This document shows, piece by piece, positions 15,437 through 22,790 of a stretch of 25,636 nucleotides of DNA. The stretch spans positions 1-25,636 of the forward strand of contig CAYVPW010000017.1 of the NCBI GenBank assembly GCA_964453915.1, given 5' to 3'. Below the pieces are notes generated by a model. It did not search any database. It saw nothing but the letters and a program-made list of their open reading frames with translations, and was not told the DNA's origin. Origin of the DNA: UBA1259 sp964453915 (GTDB taxonomy: Bacteria; Bacillota; Clostridia; Christensenellales; Borkfalkiaceae). Within the stretch, counting starts at the first letter, position 1. Each line of letters starts with the position of its first letter. Position numbers and translations under genes: made by a program.

Positions 15437-16500
15437 TGTTTTGCTTCTCCTTTTTCAATTTCTATCAACTTTACAACAACTTCTTGCGGGGAAGGAATTA
15501 TTCCACCCGTGCGGTTGCATAAATATACGGGCTTAGAACAATCTATAGCAAGCTTTACGTCTTCTATCATTTGTCCCATGCTTAATTCTACGGATAAGAA
15601 CGCCTTTACCTTTCCTGCAGCCTTTTTAAGTGCTTCCTTGGGGAAGGGCCACAAGGTGATAGGTCTTATCATACCTACCTTTATACCTTGTTTTCTCGCT
15701 TCCATTATGGCGTTTTTGGATACTCTGGACGCAATGCCGAACGCAACTATACAAATCTCTGCGTCTTCCATCATAAATTCTTCGTACATTACTTCTTCTT
15801 TTTCTACGATGGCGTATCTTTCGTATCTGTTTTTATTCCATTGTTCAAGTTGTGCGGGGCTTAAAGACAAAGAGTTGATTATATTTCTGCCTTCGTGTTT
15901 GCCCGTACCAACTGCAGCCCACGGCTTATCGTAAACTTTGGTTTGATTTTCTTCTAAACTAACGGGTTCCATCATTTGTCCCATAGTGCCGTCCGCCAAA
16001 ATCATAGACTGCATTCTGTACTTATCGGCAAGATCAAACCCCTTAAAAGTTAAACTATACATTTCTTGAACGGATGCGGGTGCTAAAACAATAAGTTTAT
16101 AATCTCCGTGTCCGCCGCCCTTAGTTGCCTGAAAATAATCGGACTGAGAAGGTTGAATTCCGCCAAGACCGGGACCTCCCCTTTGCACGTTAACTATAAG
16201 TGCGGGAATTTCACAACCGGCAAGATAAGAAATACCTTCGCTTTTTAACGATATTCCCGGAGAGGAACTGCTGGTCATCGCTCTTACACCGGAAGCAGCC
16301 GCACCTATTACCATATTGATTGCAGCAACTTCAGATTCCGCTTGTAAAAACGTTCCGCCGATTTTGGGCATTTTTTTAGCCATGTATGCCGCAACTTCGG
16401 TTTGGGGGGTTATAGGATATCCGAAATAGTGTCTGCACCCTGCGTTGATAGCGGCTTCCGCCAACGCTTCGTTTCCTTTCATTAAAACTTTTTCTGCCAT
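15430..16500 (-). CDS. vorB: 2-oxoacid:ferredoxin oxidoreductase, alpha subunit (VorB type)
   Basis: The 356-residue product has the alpha-subunit domains: GNEALAEAAINAGCRHYFGYPITPQ-like start (read as residues 9-33, where YPITPQTE contacts substrate), the SSSPGISLKSEGI segment, the VNVQRGGPGLGG loop, and a C-terminal transketolase-C-like domain from about 240. Length and motifs match proteins named VorB (3-methyl-2-oxobutanoate oxidoreductase), but KorA proteins are very similar. The operon has the four-subunit order delta-alpha-beta-gamma. It starts 9 bases after the ferredoxin gene, with a GAGGTG ribosome site. Confidence 0.9.
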   Translation of the reverse strand: MAEKVLMKGNEALAEAAINAGCRHYFGYPITPQTEVAAYMAKKMPKIGGTFLQAESEVAAINMVIGAAASGVRAMTSSSSPGISLKSEGISYLAGCEIPALIVNVQRGGPGLGGIQPSQSDYFQATKGGGHGDYKLIVLAPASVQEMYSLTFKGFDLADKYRMQSMILADGTMGQMMEPVSLEENQTKVYDKPWAAVGTGKHEGRNIINSLSLSPAQLEQWNKNRYERYAIVEKEEVMYEEFMMEDAEICIVAFGIASRVSKNAIMEARKQGIKVGMIRPITLWPFPKEALKKAAGKVKAFLSVELSMGQMIEDVKLAIDCSKPVYLCNRTGGIIPSPQEVVVKLIEIEKGEAKQW

Positions 16501-16509
16501 TTCACACCT

Positions 16510-16716
16510 CTATCTTTCCACCGTGATTATTACGTCCGGGCACATAATAGCGCAACTTCCGCAACCTATGCAAAGGCTTTGGTCGATTACGTTTGCGGGG
16601 TGATACCCCTTTGCATTGATTTTGTCTTTTTTAAGCGCAATAATGTTTTTAGGGCAAGCGCTTTCACACAAGCCGCAACCCTTACAGCGTTCTTCGTCAA
16701 AAGTAATTTTTGCCAT
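16510..16716 (-). CDS. 2-oxoacid:ferredoxin oxidoreductase, delta (2x[4Fe-4S] ferredoxin) subunit
   Basis: This 68-residue ferredoxin has two full CxxCxxCxxxCP motifs (C11, C14, C17, C21 and C49, C52, C55, C59). It passes electrons between the thiamine site of the beta subunit and soluble ferredoxin. It begins the four oxidoreductase genes, with AAAGGAG before the ATG and 9 bases to the alpha subunit. Confidence 0.93.
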   Translation of the reverse strand: MAKITFDEERCKGCGLCESACPKNIIALKKDKINAKGYHPANVIDQSLCIGCGSCAIMCPDVIITVER

Positions 16717-16731
16717 AAATTCTCCTTTAAT

Positions 16732-17400
16732 TTATAACCAGTCGCCGTACTTTATAAGTTCTAGCGGCAACGGATTATCTATATTTGCCTTTATTTTTTC
16801 AAGTAAATCGGCTCTTACGCAATTATACACCACCGGAAGCCCAAGCGCAAGCGAAAACTCACGCACTTTCTCTATTCCGTAAAAAACGTCTTGTTCGGTG
16901 GTTTCAACACCTACGTTAGAGTTGTTCACTATAGCGGTAAAAGGAATTTTTGAAACTAATTCTATCTCTTCTTTAATTTCTTTAATCCCCTGTAAATCTC
17001 TCGTTTCAGGTCTAAAAACGTTTACGACTAAAAACATTTCGTAATCGTTTTCCTCTTTTATTCCGTCGGAAAACCTTCCCATAGCCAAAGCGCCTCTGTC
17101 GTCTCCGCCAAGGTCAACTACGGCGAATTCGCTTTTATCGTCTATCATTTTATAAGAAGCCGAATTCATTGCGGGTATATCAACGTTAGTTTCCGCATAA
17201 GGAGAAACGATTAAGCCCACGCCTTCTCTTTTTAACCTGTCTAATGCGTCCACGGTTCTAAAATAAGGATTTACTATATCTAAATCGTAAATGCTTACCG
17301 CTTTACCTTCTTTTTTTAACATAACGGCGTAGTTTACCGCAACGTTGGTTTTTCCGCTACCGTAATGACCGGAAAAAACGGAAATCCTTTTTTTTGCCAT
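16732..17400 (-). CDS. MinD/ParA/CobQ-like P-loop NTPase
   Basis: The 222-residue product has a P-loop GHYGSGKT (11-18), an early switch segment YDLDIVNPYFRT and an aspartate strand VVDLGGDDRG, as in the SIMIBI group containing MinD, ParA and CobB/CobQ. It lacks membrane-targeting or partner domains. The frame can open with a GTG at 17409, but the ATG three codons on has a better-placed GGTGG site, so I chose it. Its place between the aminotransferase and the ferredoxin subunit, with 14-15-base gaps, suggests a role in building or regulating the oxidoreductase, such as cluster or cofactor insertion, but this is inference. Confidence 0.82.
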   Translation of the reverse strand: MAKKRISVFSGHYGSGKTNVAVNYAVMLKKEGKAVSIYDLDIVNPYFRTVDALDRLKREGVGLIVSPYAETNVDIPAMNSASYKMIDDKSEFAVVDLGGDDRGALAMGRFSDGIKEENDYEMFLVVNVFRPETRDLQGIKEIKEEIELVSKIPFTAIVNNSNVGVETTEQDVFYGIEKVREFSLALGLPVVYNCVRADLLEKIKANIDNPLPLELIKYGDWL

Positions 17401-17414
17401 TTTATCCACCGAAA

Positions 17415-18482
17415 CTATTTAATTTTTACCTTGTAGCACCAATTTCTTTCATCGGGCTTTAATCCCCATTGAATACCGGTCAATTCGTCGTAAAGTTTTT
17501 GAGTCAACTTGCCGATTTGGTTATTAGAAACAACGTGGTCTGCACCCTTATAATAAAGATGTCCTATAGGCGATACTACGGCTGCAGTACCCGTTCCCCA
17601 CGCTTCTACAAGTTTTCCGTCTTCCGTTGCACTAATAAGCTCGTCTACGGATAAAAGTCTTTCTTCTACCTTATATCCCCAGTCCTTAAGAATTTCTATG
17701 CAAGACTTTCTAGTAATACCGGGCAAAACGGAACCGGTTAGTTTAGGAGTGACAACAGTGTCGCCAATCATAAACATAACGTTCATTGCGCCAACTTCTT
17801 CTATATATTTTCTTTCAACGCCGTCAAGCCACAATACTTGAGAAAATCCCTTTTCAGCCGCACGTTTTCCAGCTCTCATACTTGCAGCATAGTTTCCGCC
17901 GCACTTAGCGTAGCCCGTACCGCCTCTTACGGCACGAACGTCTTCGTCTTCTATAGTAATCTTTACGGGATTAAGCCCTTCGGCATAATAGCTTCCAACC
18001 GGAGATAATATAATAACGAAAGTTGCTCTGTGCACTGCGTGAACGCCCAAAGACTCGTCGTTTCCGAACATAAAAGGACGAATATATAAAGACGTGCCGG
18101 GAGCATCTGGAATCCATTCGTAGTCTATATTGATTAGTTCTGTAAGCGCTTTAAGAGCGAACTCTCCGTCCACGGCGGGAAGGCACAATCTTTCCGCAGA
18201 GTCGTTTAATCTCTTAAAGTTTTCTAACGGTCTAAACATTTGATAGCCGTCTGCGGTTTTATATGCTTTCATTCCTTCAAAAATTTCCGCACCGTAGTGG
18301 AAAACGGTAGATGCGGGATGAATAGGTATATATCCAAAAGGAACTATTCTCGCATCGTGCCAACCGATTTCGTCTGAATAATCCATAACGAACATATGGT
18401 CGGTAAAGTACTTTCCAAAGCCTAGTTTGGTAAAATCGGGTTTTTCTTTTAACACTTTTGCTTTTTCAATTTTTATTTCCAT
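17415..18482 (-). CDS. ilvE: Branched-chain amino acid aminotransferase
   Basis: The 355-residue product is a fold-type IV PLP enzyme of the large BCAT group: STVFHYGAEIFEGMKAYK (58-75), RPLENFKRLNDSAERL, the PLP lysine Lys193 in TGYAKCGGNYAAS, and the EEVGAMNVMF segment. It exchanges the amino group between glutamate and leucine, isoleucine or valine and their 2-oxoacids; related enzymes also accept aromatic 2-oxoacids. It lies in one operon with a 2-oxoacid:ferredoxin oxidoreductase acting on the same class of substrates and a T-box leader that senses an uncharged tRNA. AGGAG lies 8 bases before the ATG; the fusion gene ends 11 bases upstream. Confidence 0.94.
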   Translation of the reverse strand: MEIKIEKAKVLKEKPDFTKLGFGKYFTDHMFVMDYSDEIGWHDARIVPFGYIPIHPASTVFHYGAEIFEGMKAYKTADGYQMFRPLENFKRLNDSAERLCLPAVDGEFALKALTELINIDYEWIPDAPGTSLYIRPFMFGNDESLGVHAVHRATFVIILSPVGSYYAEGLNPVKITIEDEDVRAVRGGTGYAKCGGNYAASMRAGKRAAEKGFSQVLWLDGVERKYIEEVGAMNVMFMIGDTVVTPKLTGSVLPGITRKSCIEILKDWGYKVEERLLSVDELISATEDGKLVEAWGTGTAAVVSPIGHLYYKGADHVVSNNQIGKLTQKLYDELTGIQWGLKPDERNWCYKVKIK

Positions 18483-18493
18483 AATACCATCTC

Positions 18494-21007
18494 CTACTTG
18501 GTTTTATTCTTAATTTTTTCCGCAGCTTCTTCTCTCATTTTGTATTTAAGAATTTTACCCGCCGCATTTGTCGGGAAACTCTTTACAAAATCGAAGTATC
18601 TGGGAACTTTATGCTTTGCAATATGCTCCACACAGTATTTTCTTAACTCTTCTTCCGTAATTTCCGCACCGTCTTTCAAGATAACAAACGCATACGCTTC
18701 TTCTCCGTATTTTTCATCAGGAACGCCTACTACCTGAACGTCGCTTATCTTTTCGTGCGTATATAAGAAGTCTTCAATTTCCTTAGGATACAAGTTTTCG
18801 CCACCGCGAATAATCATATCTTTAAGTCTTCCCGTAATCTTATAATTGCCATCTGGAAGTCTCATTGCTAAATCTCCCGTGTGTAGCCAACCGTTTTCGT
18901 CTATCGCAAGCGCGGTTGCTTTCGGCATTTTATAATAACCTTTCATCAAGTTGTATCCTCTGGCAACGAATTCACCCACAGTGTTATCCGGAACGTCTTC
19001 GTTGGTTTCGGGATTTACTATTTTACATTCTACGTTAGGAAGCGCTCTACCTACGGTGTTTACCCTTACGTCAATCGTATCGTCCGTGCTGGACATAGTG
19101 CAACCGGGAGATGCTTCGGTTTGTCCGTAAACTATAGTTATTTCACGCATGTTCATTTTATTTAAAACTTCTTGCATCGTCACAACGGGACAAACACTGC
19201 CCGCCATTATACCCGTTCTCATATAAGAGAAGTCCGTCTTTTCAAAATCTTCGTGCGCAAGCATTGCTATAAACATAGTAGGCACGCCGTGGAAACAAGT
19301 AATTCTTTCTTGATTTACGCAAGAGAGTGCTTGTTTTGGCGAAAAATACGGTAGCGGTCTCAACGATACGGCGTGCGTCACGGAAGCCGTCATTGCAAGA
19401 ACCATACCGAAACAGTGGAACATAGGAACTTGAATCATCATTCTGTCCGCAGTAGATAAATCCATTCTGTCGCCTATACACTTTCCGTTGTTTACTATGT
19501 TATAGTGCGTAAGCATTACACCCTTAGGGAATCCCGTAGTTCCGGAAGTATATTGCATATTGCAAACATCGTGAACGTTTACGGAGTTTGCCACGGTTAT
19601 CATCTCTTCGTAAGAAACTTCTTTAGACCTTTTCATCATTTCGGCAAAAGTCATAAGTCCTTTTTGTTCAAAACCTACCGTAATAACGTTTCTCAAAAAC
19701 GGTAAACGCTTGCTATGTAAATGTTCCCCCTTTTTAAGATTTGCTATTTCGGGGCAAAGTTCGTTTACTATACCCTGATAATCGGAATCTCTCCACCCCT
19801 TAGTTAAAACCAAGGTGTGCGTATCCGATTGCTTTAACAAATATTCTACTTCGTGAATTTTATAAGCGGTGTTTACGGTCACCAAAACCGCACCGATTTT
19901 AGTCGTTGCCCAAAAAGTTAAGTACCATTCGGGAACGTTGGTTGCCCAAACCGCAACGTGATCTCCTTTTTTTACACCTATTGCCATAAGCGCTTTTGCA
20001 ACCACGTCTACTTCGTCACGGAACTGACTATACGTTCTGGTATAATCAAGCGTTGTGTACTTAAAAGCTATTTGGTCGGGAAATTCTTCTACAACCCTGT
20101 CTAATACTTGAGAAAAAGTTCTTTCTATCAAAATATCCTTTTCCCAAATATATTTTCCCGTTTTAGATTTATTGTCGTATAAATTCTGTTGCCAAACGGG
20201 TTGACTGTCAAAACAACTCATATATCCGGCAAACTGCGGAATAACTATTTCCGCATCGCCCAAACTGTCTAACCATTCGGGCATCAACTCTAAGGATATA
20301 TATCCCTCGTAGTTTATGGAACGAAGGCTGTTAAAAACGTTTTTAATAGGCAAATCGCCTTCGCCTAACAAGCAATAACAAATCTTTCCGTTTTCACACA
20401 AACTGTCTTTTATGTGTAAATGCTTAACGTGCTTACCTAAGTGTTCTACGGAATTTTCGGCACTTTCATCAGAATATCTGTGCGTGTGATGAATATCCCA
20501 TACAGCGGAAAAATTATCGCTTGCAAAAGAATCTAAAAGGTTAGCAAGCCTTTTTGTATCTGCGTAAATACCCATGGTTTCCATCAAGATATTTAAGCCT
20601 TTTTCTTTTGCCTCTGCTAAAAATTGCGGAATAACTCCAATCACGTATTCGTCTATTTCGTCCGCAGTTTTATCTATGCCGTCGGCAATATATGCGTGCA
20701 AACGAATGTATTTGCAATTAAAATCACAAGCAACGGAAAATGCGTTTTCTATCTCTTCGCAAAATACGTTATAATTTTTTTCGTCCGCCAAGTTGCTTAC
20801 AACGTCTACACAAGAAATAGAAATTCCGTTTTCAAATAAAACCTTGTTCGTTTTAGCAACGTTTTGTTTTGCAAAAGGCTCGTCCTTTTTAAAGCACTCT
20901 GCGTTTATATCGTGTATTTCTAAACCCGTTATTTTATTTTCGGAACAAAGAGAAACGAGTTTGTTAAAGCCCAAGTTCCAGCCGTTTGTAGAAAAAGAAA
21001 GTTTCAT
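18494..21007 (-). CDS. Fusion of a xylose-isomerase-like TIM barrel with an acyl-CoA synthetase
   Basis: Residues 1 to about 265 form an AP-endonuclease-2/sugar-phosphate isomerase-type TIM barrel, with metal ligands in place: E143 (METMG), D171 (WDIHH), H198 (HLHIKD) and E240 (SLELM). Residues about 285-837 are a full acyl-CoA synthetase: YTSGTTGFPKG (486-496), YGQTEASPG, WLHTGDLA, GRLKDMIIRGGENLYPKEIE and the C-terminal AGKILKYKMRE with the adenylation lysine. The synthetase would activate a carboxylic acid to its CoA ester; the barrel substrate is unknown. No internal stop, start or ribosome site divides the halves. The start overlaps the stop of the upstream LeuA-like gene (TAATG). From memory, similar fusions exist in other Clostridia. 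Confidence 0.9.
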   Translation of the reverse strand: MKLSFSTNGWNLGFNKLVSLCSENKITGLEIHDINAECFKKDEPFAKQNVAKTNKVLFENGISISCVDVVSNLADEKNYNVFCEEIENAFSVACDFNCKYIRLHAYIADGIDKTADEIDEYVIGVIPQFLAEAKEKGLNILMETMGIYADTKRLANLLDSFASDNFSAVWDIHHTHRYSDESAENSVEHLGKHVKHLHIKDSLCENGKICYCLLGEGDLPIKNVFNSLRSINYEGYISLELMPEWLDSLGDAEIVIPQFAGYMSCFDSQPVWQQNLYDNKSKTGKYIWEKDILIERTFSQVLDRVVEEFPDQIAFKYTTLDYTRTYSQFRDEVDVVAKALMAIGVKKGDHVAVWATNVPEWYLTFWATTKIGAVLVTVNTAYKIHEVEYLLKQSDTHTLVLTKGWRDSDYQGIVNELCPEIANLKKGEHLHSKRLPFLRNVITVGFEQKGLMTFAEMMKRSKEVSYEEMITVANSVNVHDVCNMQYTSGTTGFPKGVMLTHYNIVNNGKCIGDRMDLSTADRMMIQVPMFHCFGMVLAMTASVTHAVSLRPLPYFSPKQALSCVNQERITCFHGVPTMFIAMLAHEDFEKTDFSYMRTGIMAGSVCPVVTMQEVLNKMNMREITIVYGQTEASPGCTMSSTDDTIDVRVNTVGRALPNVECKIVNPETNEDVPDNTVGEFVARGYNLMKGYYKMPKATALAIDENGWLHTGDLAMRLPDGNYKITGRLKDMIIRGGENLYPKEIEDFLYTHEKISDVQVVGVPDEKYGEEAYAFVILKDGAEITEEELRKYCVEHIAKHKVPRYFDFVKSFPTNAAGKILKYKMREEAAEKIKNKTK

Positions 21008-22407
21008 TATTCGTTCTCCTCGTATACTATTTTATTTAATGCGTTAACGTACGCTCTTATACTTGAACCGATTATATCGGTAGAAAGTCCTTTTCCGGAA
21101 TAAATTTTTCCGTTTGAGCGGAGTTTAACTATAGTTTTACCCATAGCCCCCTTTCCTTCTGTTATGGAAGAAATTTGAAAATCGTCTAGTTCGAAATGAC
21201 GCCCTAAGATATTTTCTATCGCCATAAAAGCGGCGTCTACCGCACCGTTTCCAAAAGAAATTCCGCTAAGTTCCTTTCCGTCCTTTTTTAGAACCACGCT
21301 TGCCGTAGCACTTATAACGTTGCTACTTTGAACGGAAAATTTATCTACGGTGTAAGTTTCGGGCACTTGCAACGCAACGCTTGCTATAATCTCTTCTAAC
21401 TCTAAGGTTTTTACTTCTTTCTTTTCGGAAATCCTAACGTATTCCGCATAAACCTTTTGAACGTCTTCTTCCGCTAGTTCGTATCCTAAATCGGATATTA
21501 TTTTAGAAAGTTCTTCTACTGACAAATTCTTTTCAACTTCGTCGTAATCTTTGTTTGCAATAGCGGATATGTCAGTTTTATCCGAAAATACCGAAGCCAT
21601 TTGCTTTAAAATTCTGTTAAACGCAGTTTTGTTAAGATTATAAGTAAAACCTTTTTTAACCGCAACGGATTCCATAACGGAAGTAAACGCTTGCGTAGAA
21701 ATAAGGTTAAATCCGCCCAAAGAAGAAATCTTAAACGCATTAACGCCTTTCATCATAGCACTCACGTAGCAAGCGCCGGCAAAAGAAAGTGAATCGGAAT
21801 ATTCAACGCAAATCTTAACGTTTTTCACTTCGGGAACGTTTTCGGTTATATCTTCTATAAATTTACCGAACTCTTCCGGAAGCATTGTTCCTGCAATATC
21901 CGAAACGGTAAGCCAAGTTGCACCGTTTTCTATCGCCGTTTTTACAGCTTCGTATAAAAATTTGGGTTCTGCCCTGGTTGCGTCGTTTAACACCACTTCT
22001 ACGTCGCTACACAACTCTTTGCATTTTGCGGTAAGCGAACCCAAAAGTTCTAAAACCGCCTTAGGTTTTTTACTTACGAAATATTCCATTTGAACGGGCG
22101 AAACGGGTATATTCACCAATAATCTTTTCTTTTTTGCACCGGATATAAGAGAATATGTTTTCTCAACGCTATCCACGGTATTTCCAACTGCGCAACACAC
22201 AACGTTTTCTTTTATAACGTTGCACACCGTTTTTATCAAAATTTCATCCGCCTTGTCAGAAGATACGGGTCCTAGTTCTATAACGTCTACCTTAAGTTCA
22301 GATAGCTTTTTCGCTACGTCTAGTTTTTCTTTAAAACTTAGTGAAAAATTTTCTGCTTTGCCGTATTCCCTTAAAGAAACGTCACTGATTAAAACATTGT
22401 TTGCCAT
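21007..22407 (-). CDS. LeuA/CimA-like protein with degenerate active site and intact regulatory domain
   Basis: The 466-residue product has the isopropylmalate/citramalate synthase layout: an HMGL-like TIM barrel (1 to about 260), a helical linker, and a LeuA-type allosteric domain (about 350-466; ISATASVVLKKDGKE, SISFGNGAVDAAF-like, TEGKGAMGKTIVKLRSNG). The barrel has lost the family hallmarks. DTTLRDGEQ is replaced by DVSLREYGK (9-17) and the HxHND metal site by VEYSDS (201-206). The only histidine in the whole protein lies in the C-terminal domain, so classical metal-dependent condensation is unlikely. First gene after the T-box leader, with AGGAG before the ATG. It may sense leucine or a similar effector, or do other chemistry. 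Confidence 0.85.
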   Translation of the reverse strand: MANNVLISDVSLREYGKAENFSLSFKEKLDVAKKLSELKVDVIELGPVSSDKADEILIKTVCNVIKENVVCCAVGNTVDSVEKTYSLISGAKKKRLLVNIPVSPVQMEYFVSKKPKAVLELLGSLTAKCKELCSDVEVVLNDATRAEPKFLYEAVKTAIENGATWLTVSDIAGTMLPEEFGKFIEDITENVPEVKNVKICVEYSDSLSFAGACYVSAMMKGVNAFKISSLGGFNLISTQAFTSVMESVAVKKGFTYNLNKTAFNRILKQMASVFSDKTDISAIANKDYDEVEKNLSVEELSKIISDLGYELAEEDVQKVYAEYVRISEKKEVKTLELEEIIASVALQVPETYTVDKFSVQSSNVISATASVVLKKDGKELSGISFGNGAVDAAFMAIENILGRHFELDDFQISSITEGKGAMGKTIVKLRSNGKIYSGKGLSTDIIGSSIRAYVNALNKIVYEENE

Positions 22408-22433
22408 ACGTGTATCTCCTTTTTTCTTATAAT

Positions 22434-22464
22434 AAAAAATCCCAAAATATACAAATATTTTGGG
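22434..22464 (-). terminator. T-box-regulated terminator
   Basis: CCCAAAATAT (22441-22450) and ATATTTTGGG (22455-22464) form a 10-bp stem with a 4-base loop, followed on the minus strand by ATTTTTT. It lies just downstream of the T-box sequence and upstream of the LeuA-like gene, as expected for tRNA-controlled attenuation. Confidence 0.9.
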
Positions 22465-22680
22465 ACGAATTTAACGCGGTACCACCCGAATTTATTGCAA
22501 CAAAAAAAATTGCAATCACTCTTATAGCGTATAACGGCGCCACCCGAAAACAATTACTCTGAATCCATTTCACGGTTTTTGCTACGGAACGAGGGCTTTC
22601 AAAATACGCTTATCGACCTTTCACCTTACGCCGACTCTCTGAAAGTTTTTTTGAAAACGTTTTCCATCTTTGCATTTAAT
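22441..22680 (-). ncRNA. T-box riboswitch leader of the oxidoreductase operon
   Basis: Reading the minus strand, the leader shows the AGAGAG stem I element (22635-22640) followed by a GGTGAAA distal loop, the 3' side of stem I, a CGGG...CCGTTA stem II element, stem III (ATTGCAA/TTGCAAT, 22494-22516), the T-box sequence GGGTGGTACCGCG (22475-22487) and a terminator hairpin. Uncharged tRNA binding would favour the antiterminator and let the operon be read. The specifier codon is not settled: the region GAAATGGATTCAGAGTAA (22554-22571) offers TGG, ATT or TTC depending on how stem I is folded. The 383 bases between 22408 and 22790 are fully taken up by this leader, its terminator and promoter. Confidence 0.93.
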
Positions 22681-22728
22681 ATGTAGTTTAATGAAAAAAA
22701 TTAGTTAAAAACTAAGTTTAATAAGTGT

Positions 22729-22757
22729 ATTATATGTTTTTTTATCAAATTAGTCAA
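22729..22757 (-). promoter_or_regulatory. Near-consensus sigma-A promoter of the T-box operon
   Basis: On the minus strand TTGACT (22752-22757), a 17-base spacer and a perfect TATAAT (22729-22734). The expected start is about 22722, giving a leader of about 315 bases. The -35 lies within one arm of a 9-bp inverted repeat (AAATTAGTC and GACTAATTT, 22747-22777) that could serve as an operator. Confidence 0.88.
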
Positions 22758-22790
22758 GCGATTTTATCGACTAATTTTTGGATAAATTTT

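Noticed and set aside
22530..22545. A second T-box sequence (CGGGTGGCGCCG), suggesting tandem T-boxes.
   Set aside because: It fits the CGGG...CCGTTA stem II element that normally follows stem I, and only one antiterminator/terminator pair is present.
22652..22665. TGAAAACGTTTTCC resembles a catabolite-responsive (cre) site in the T-box leader.
   Set aside because: It matches the CcpA consensus at 13 of 14 positions, but it lies in the 5' strand of T-box stem I, where ACGTTTT can pair with the 3' strand, so RNA structure explains it equally well.
22691..22716. TTAGTT/AACTAA hairpin with a T run on the minus strand, as a terminator for the amidohydrolase gene.
   Set aside because: The stem is only 6 AT-rich pairs and lies just after the T-box promoter start, where termination would block the operon from its first bases.
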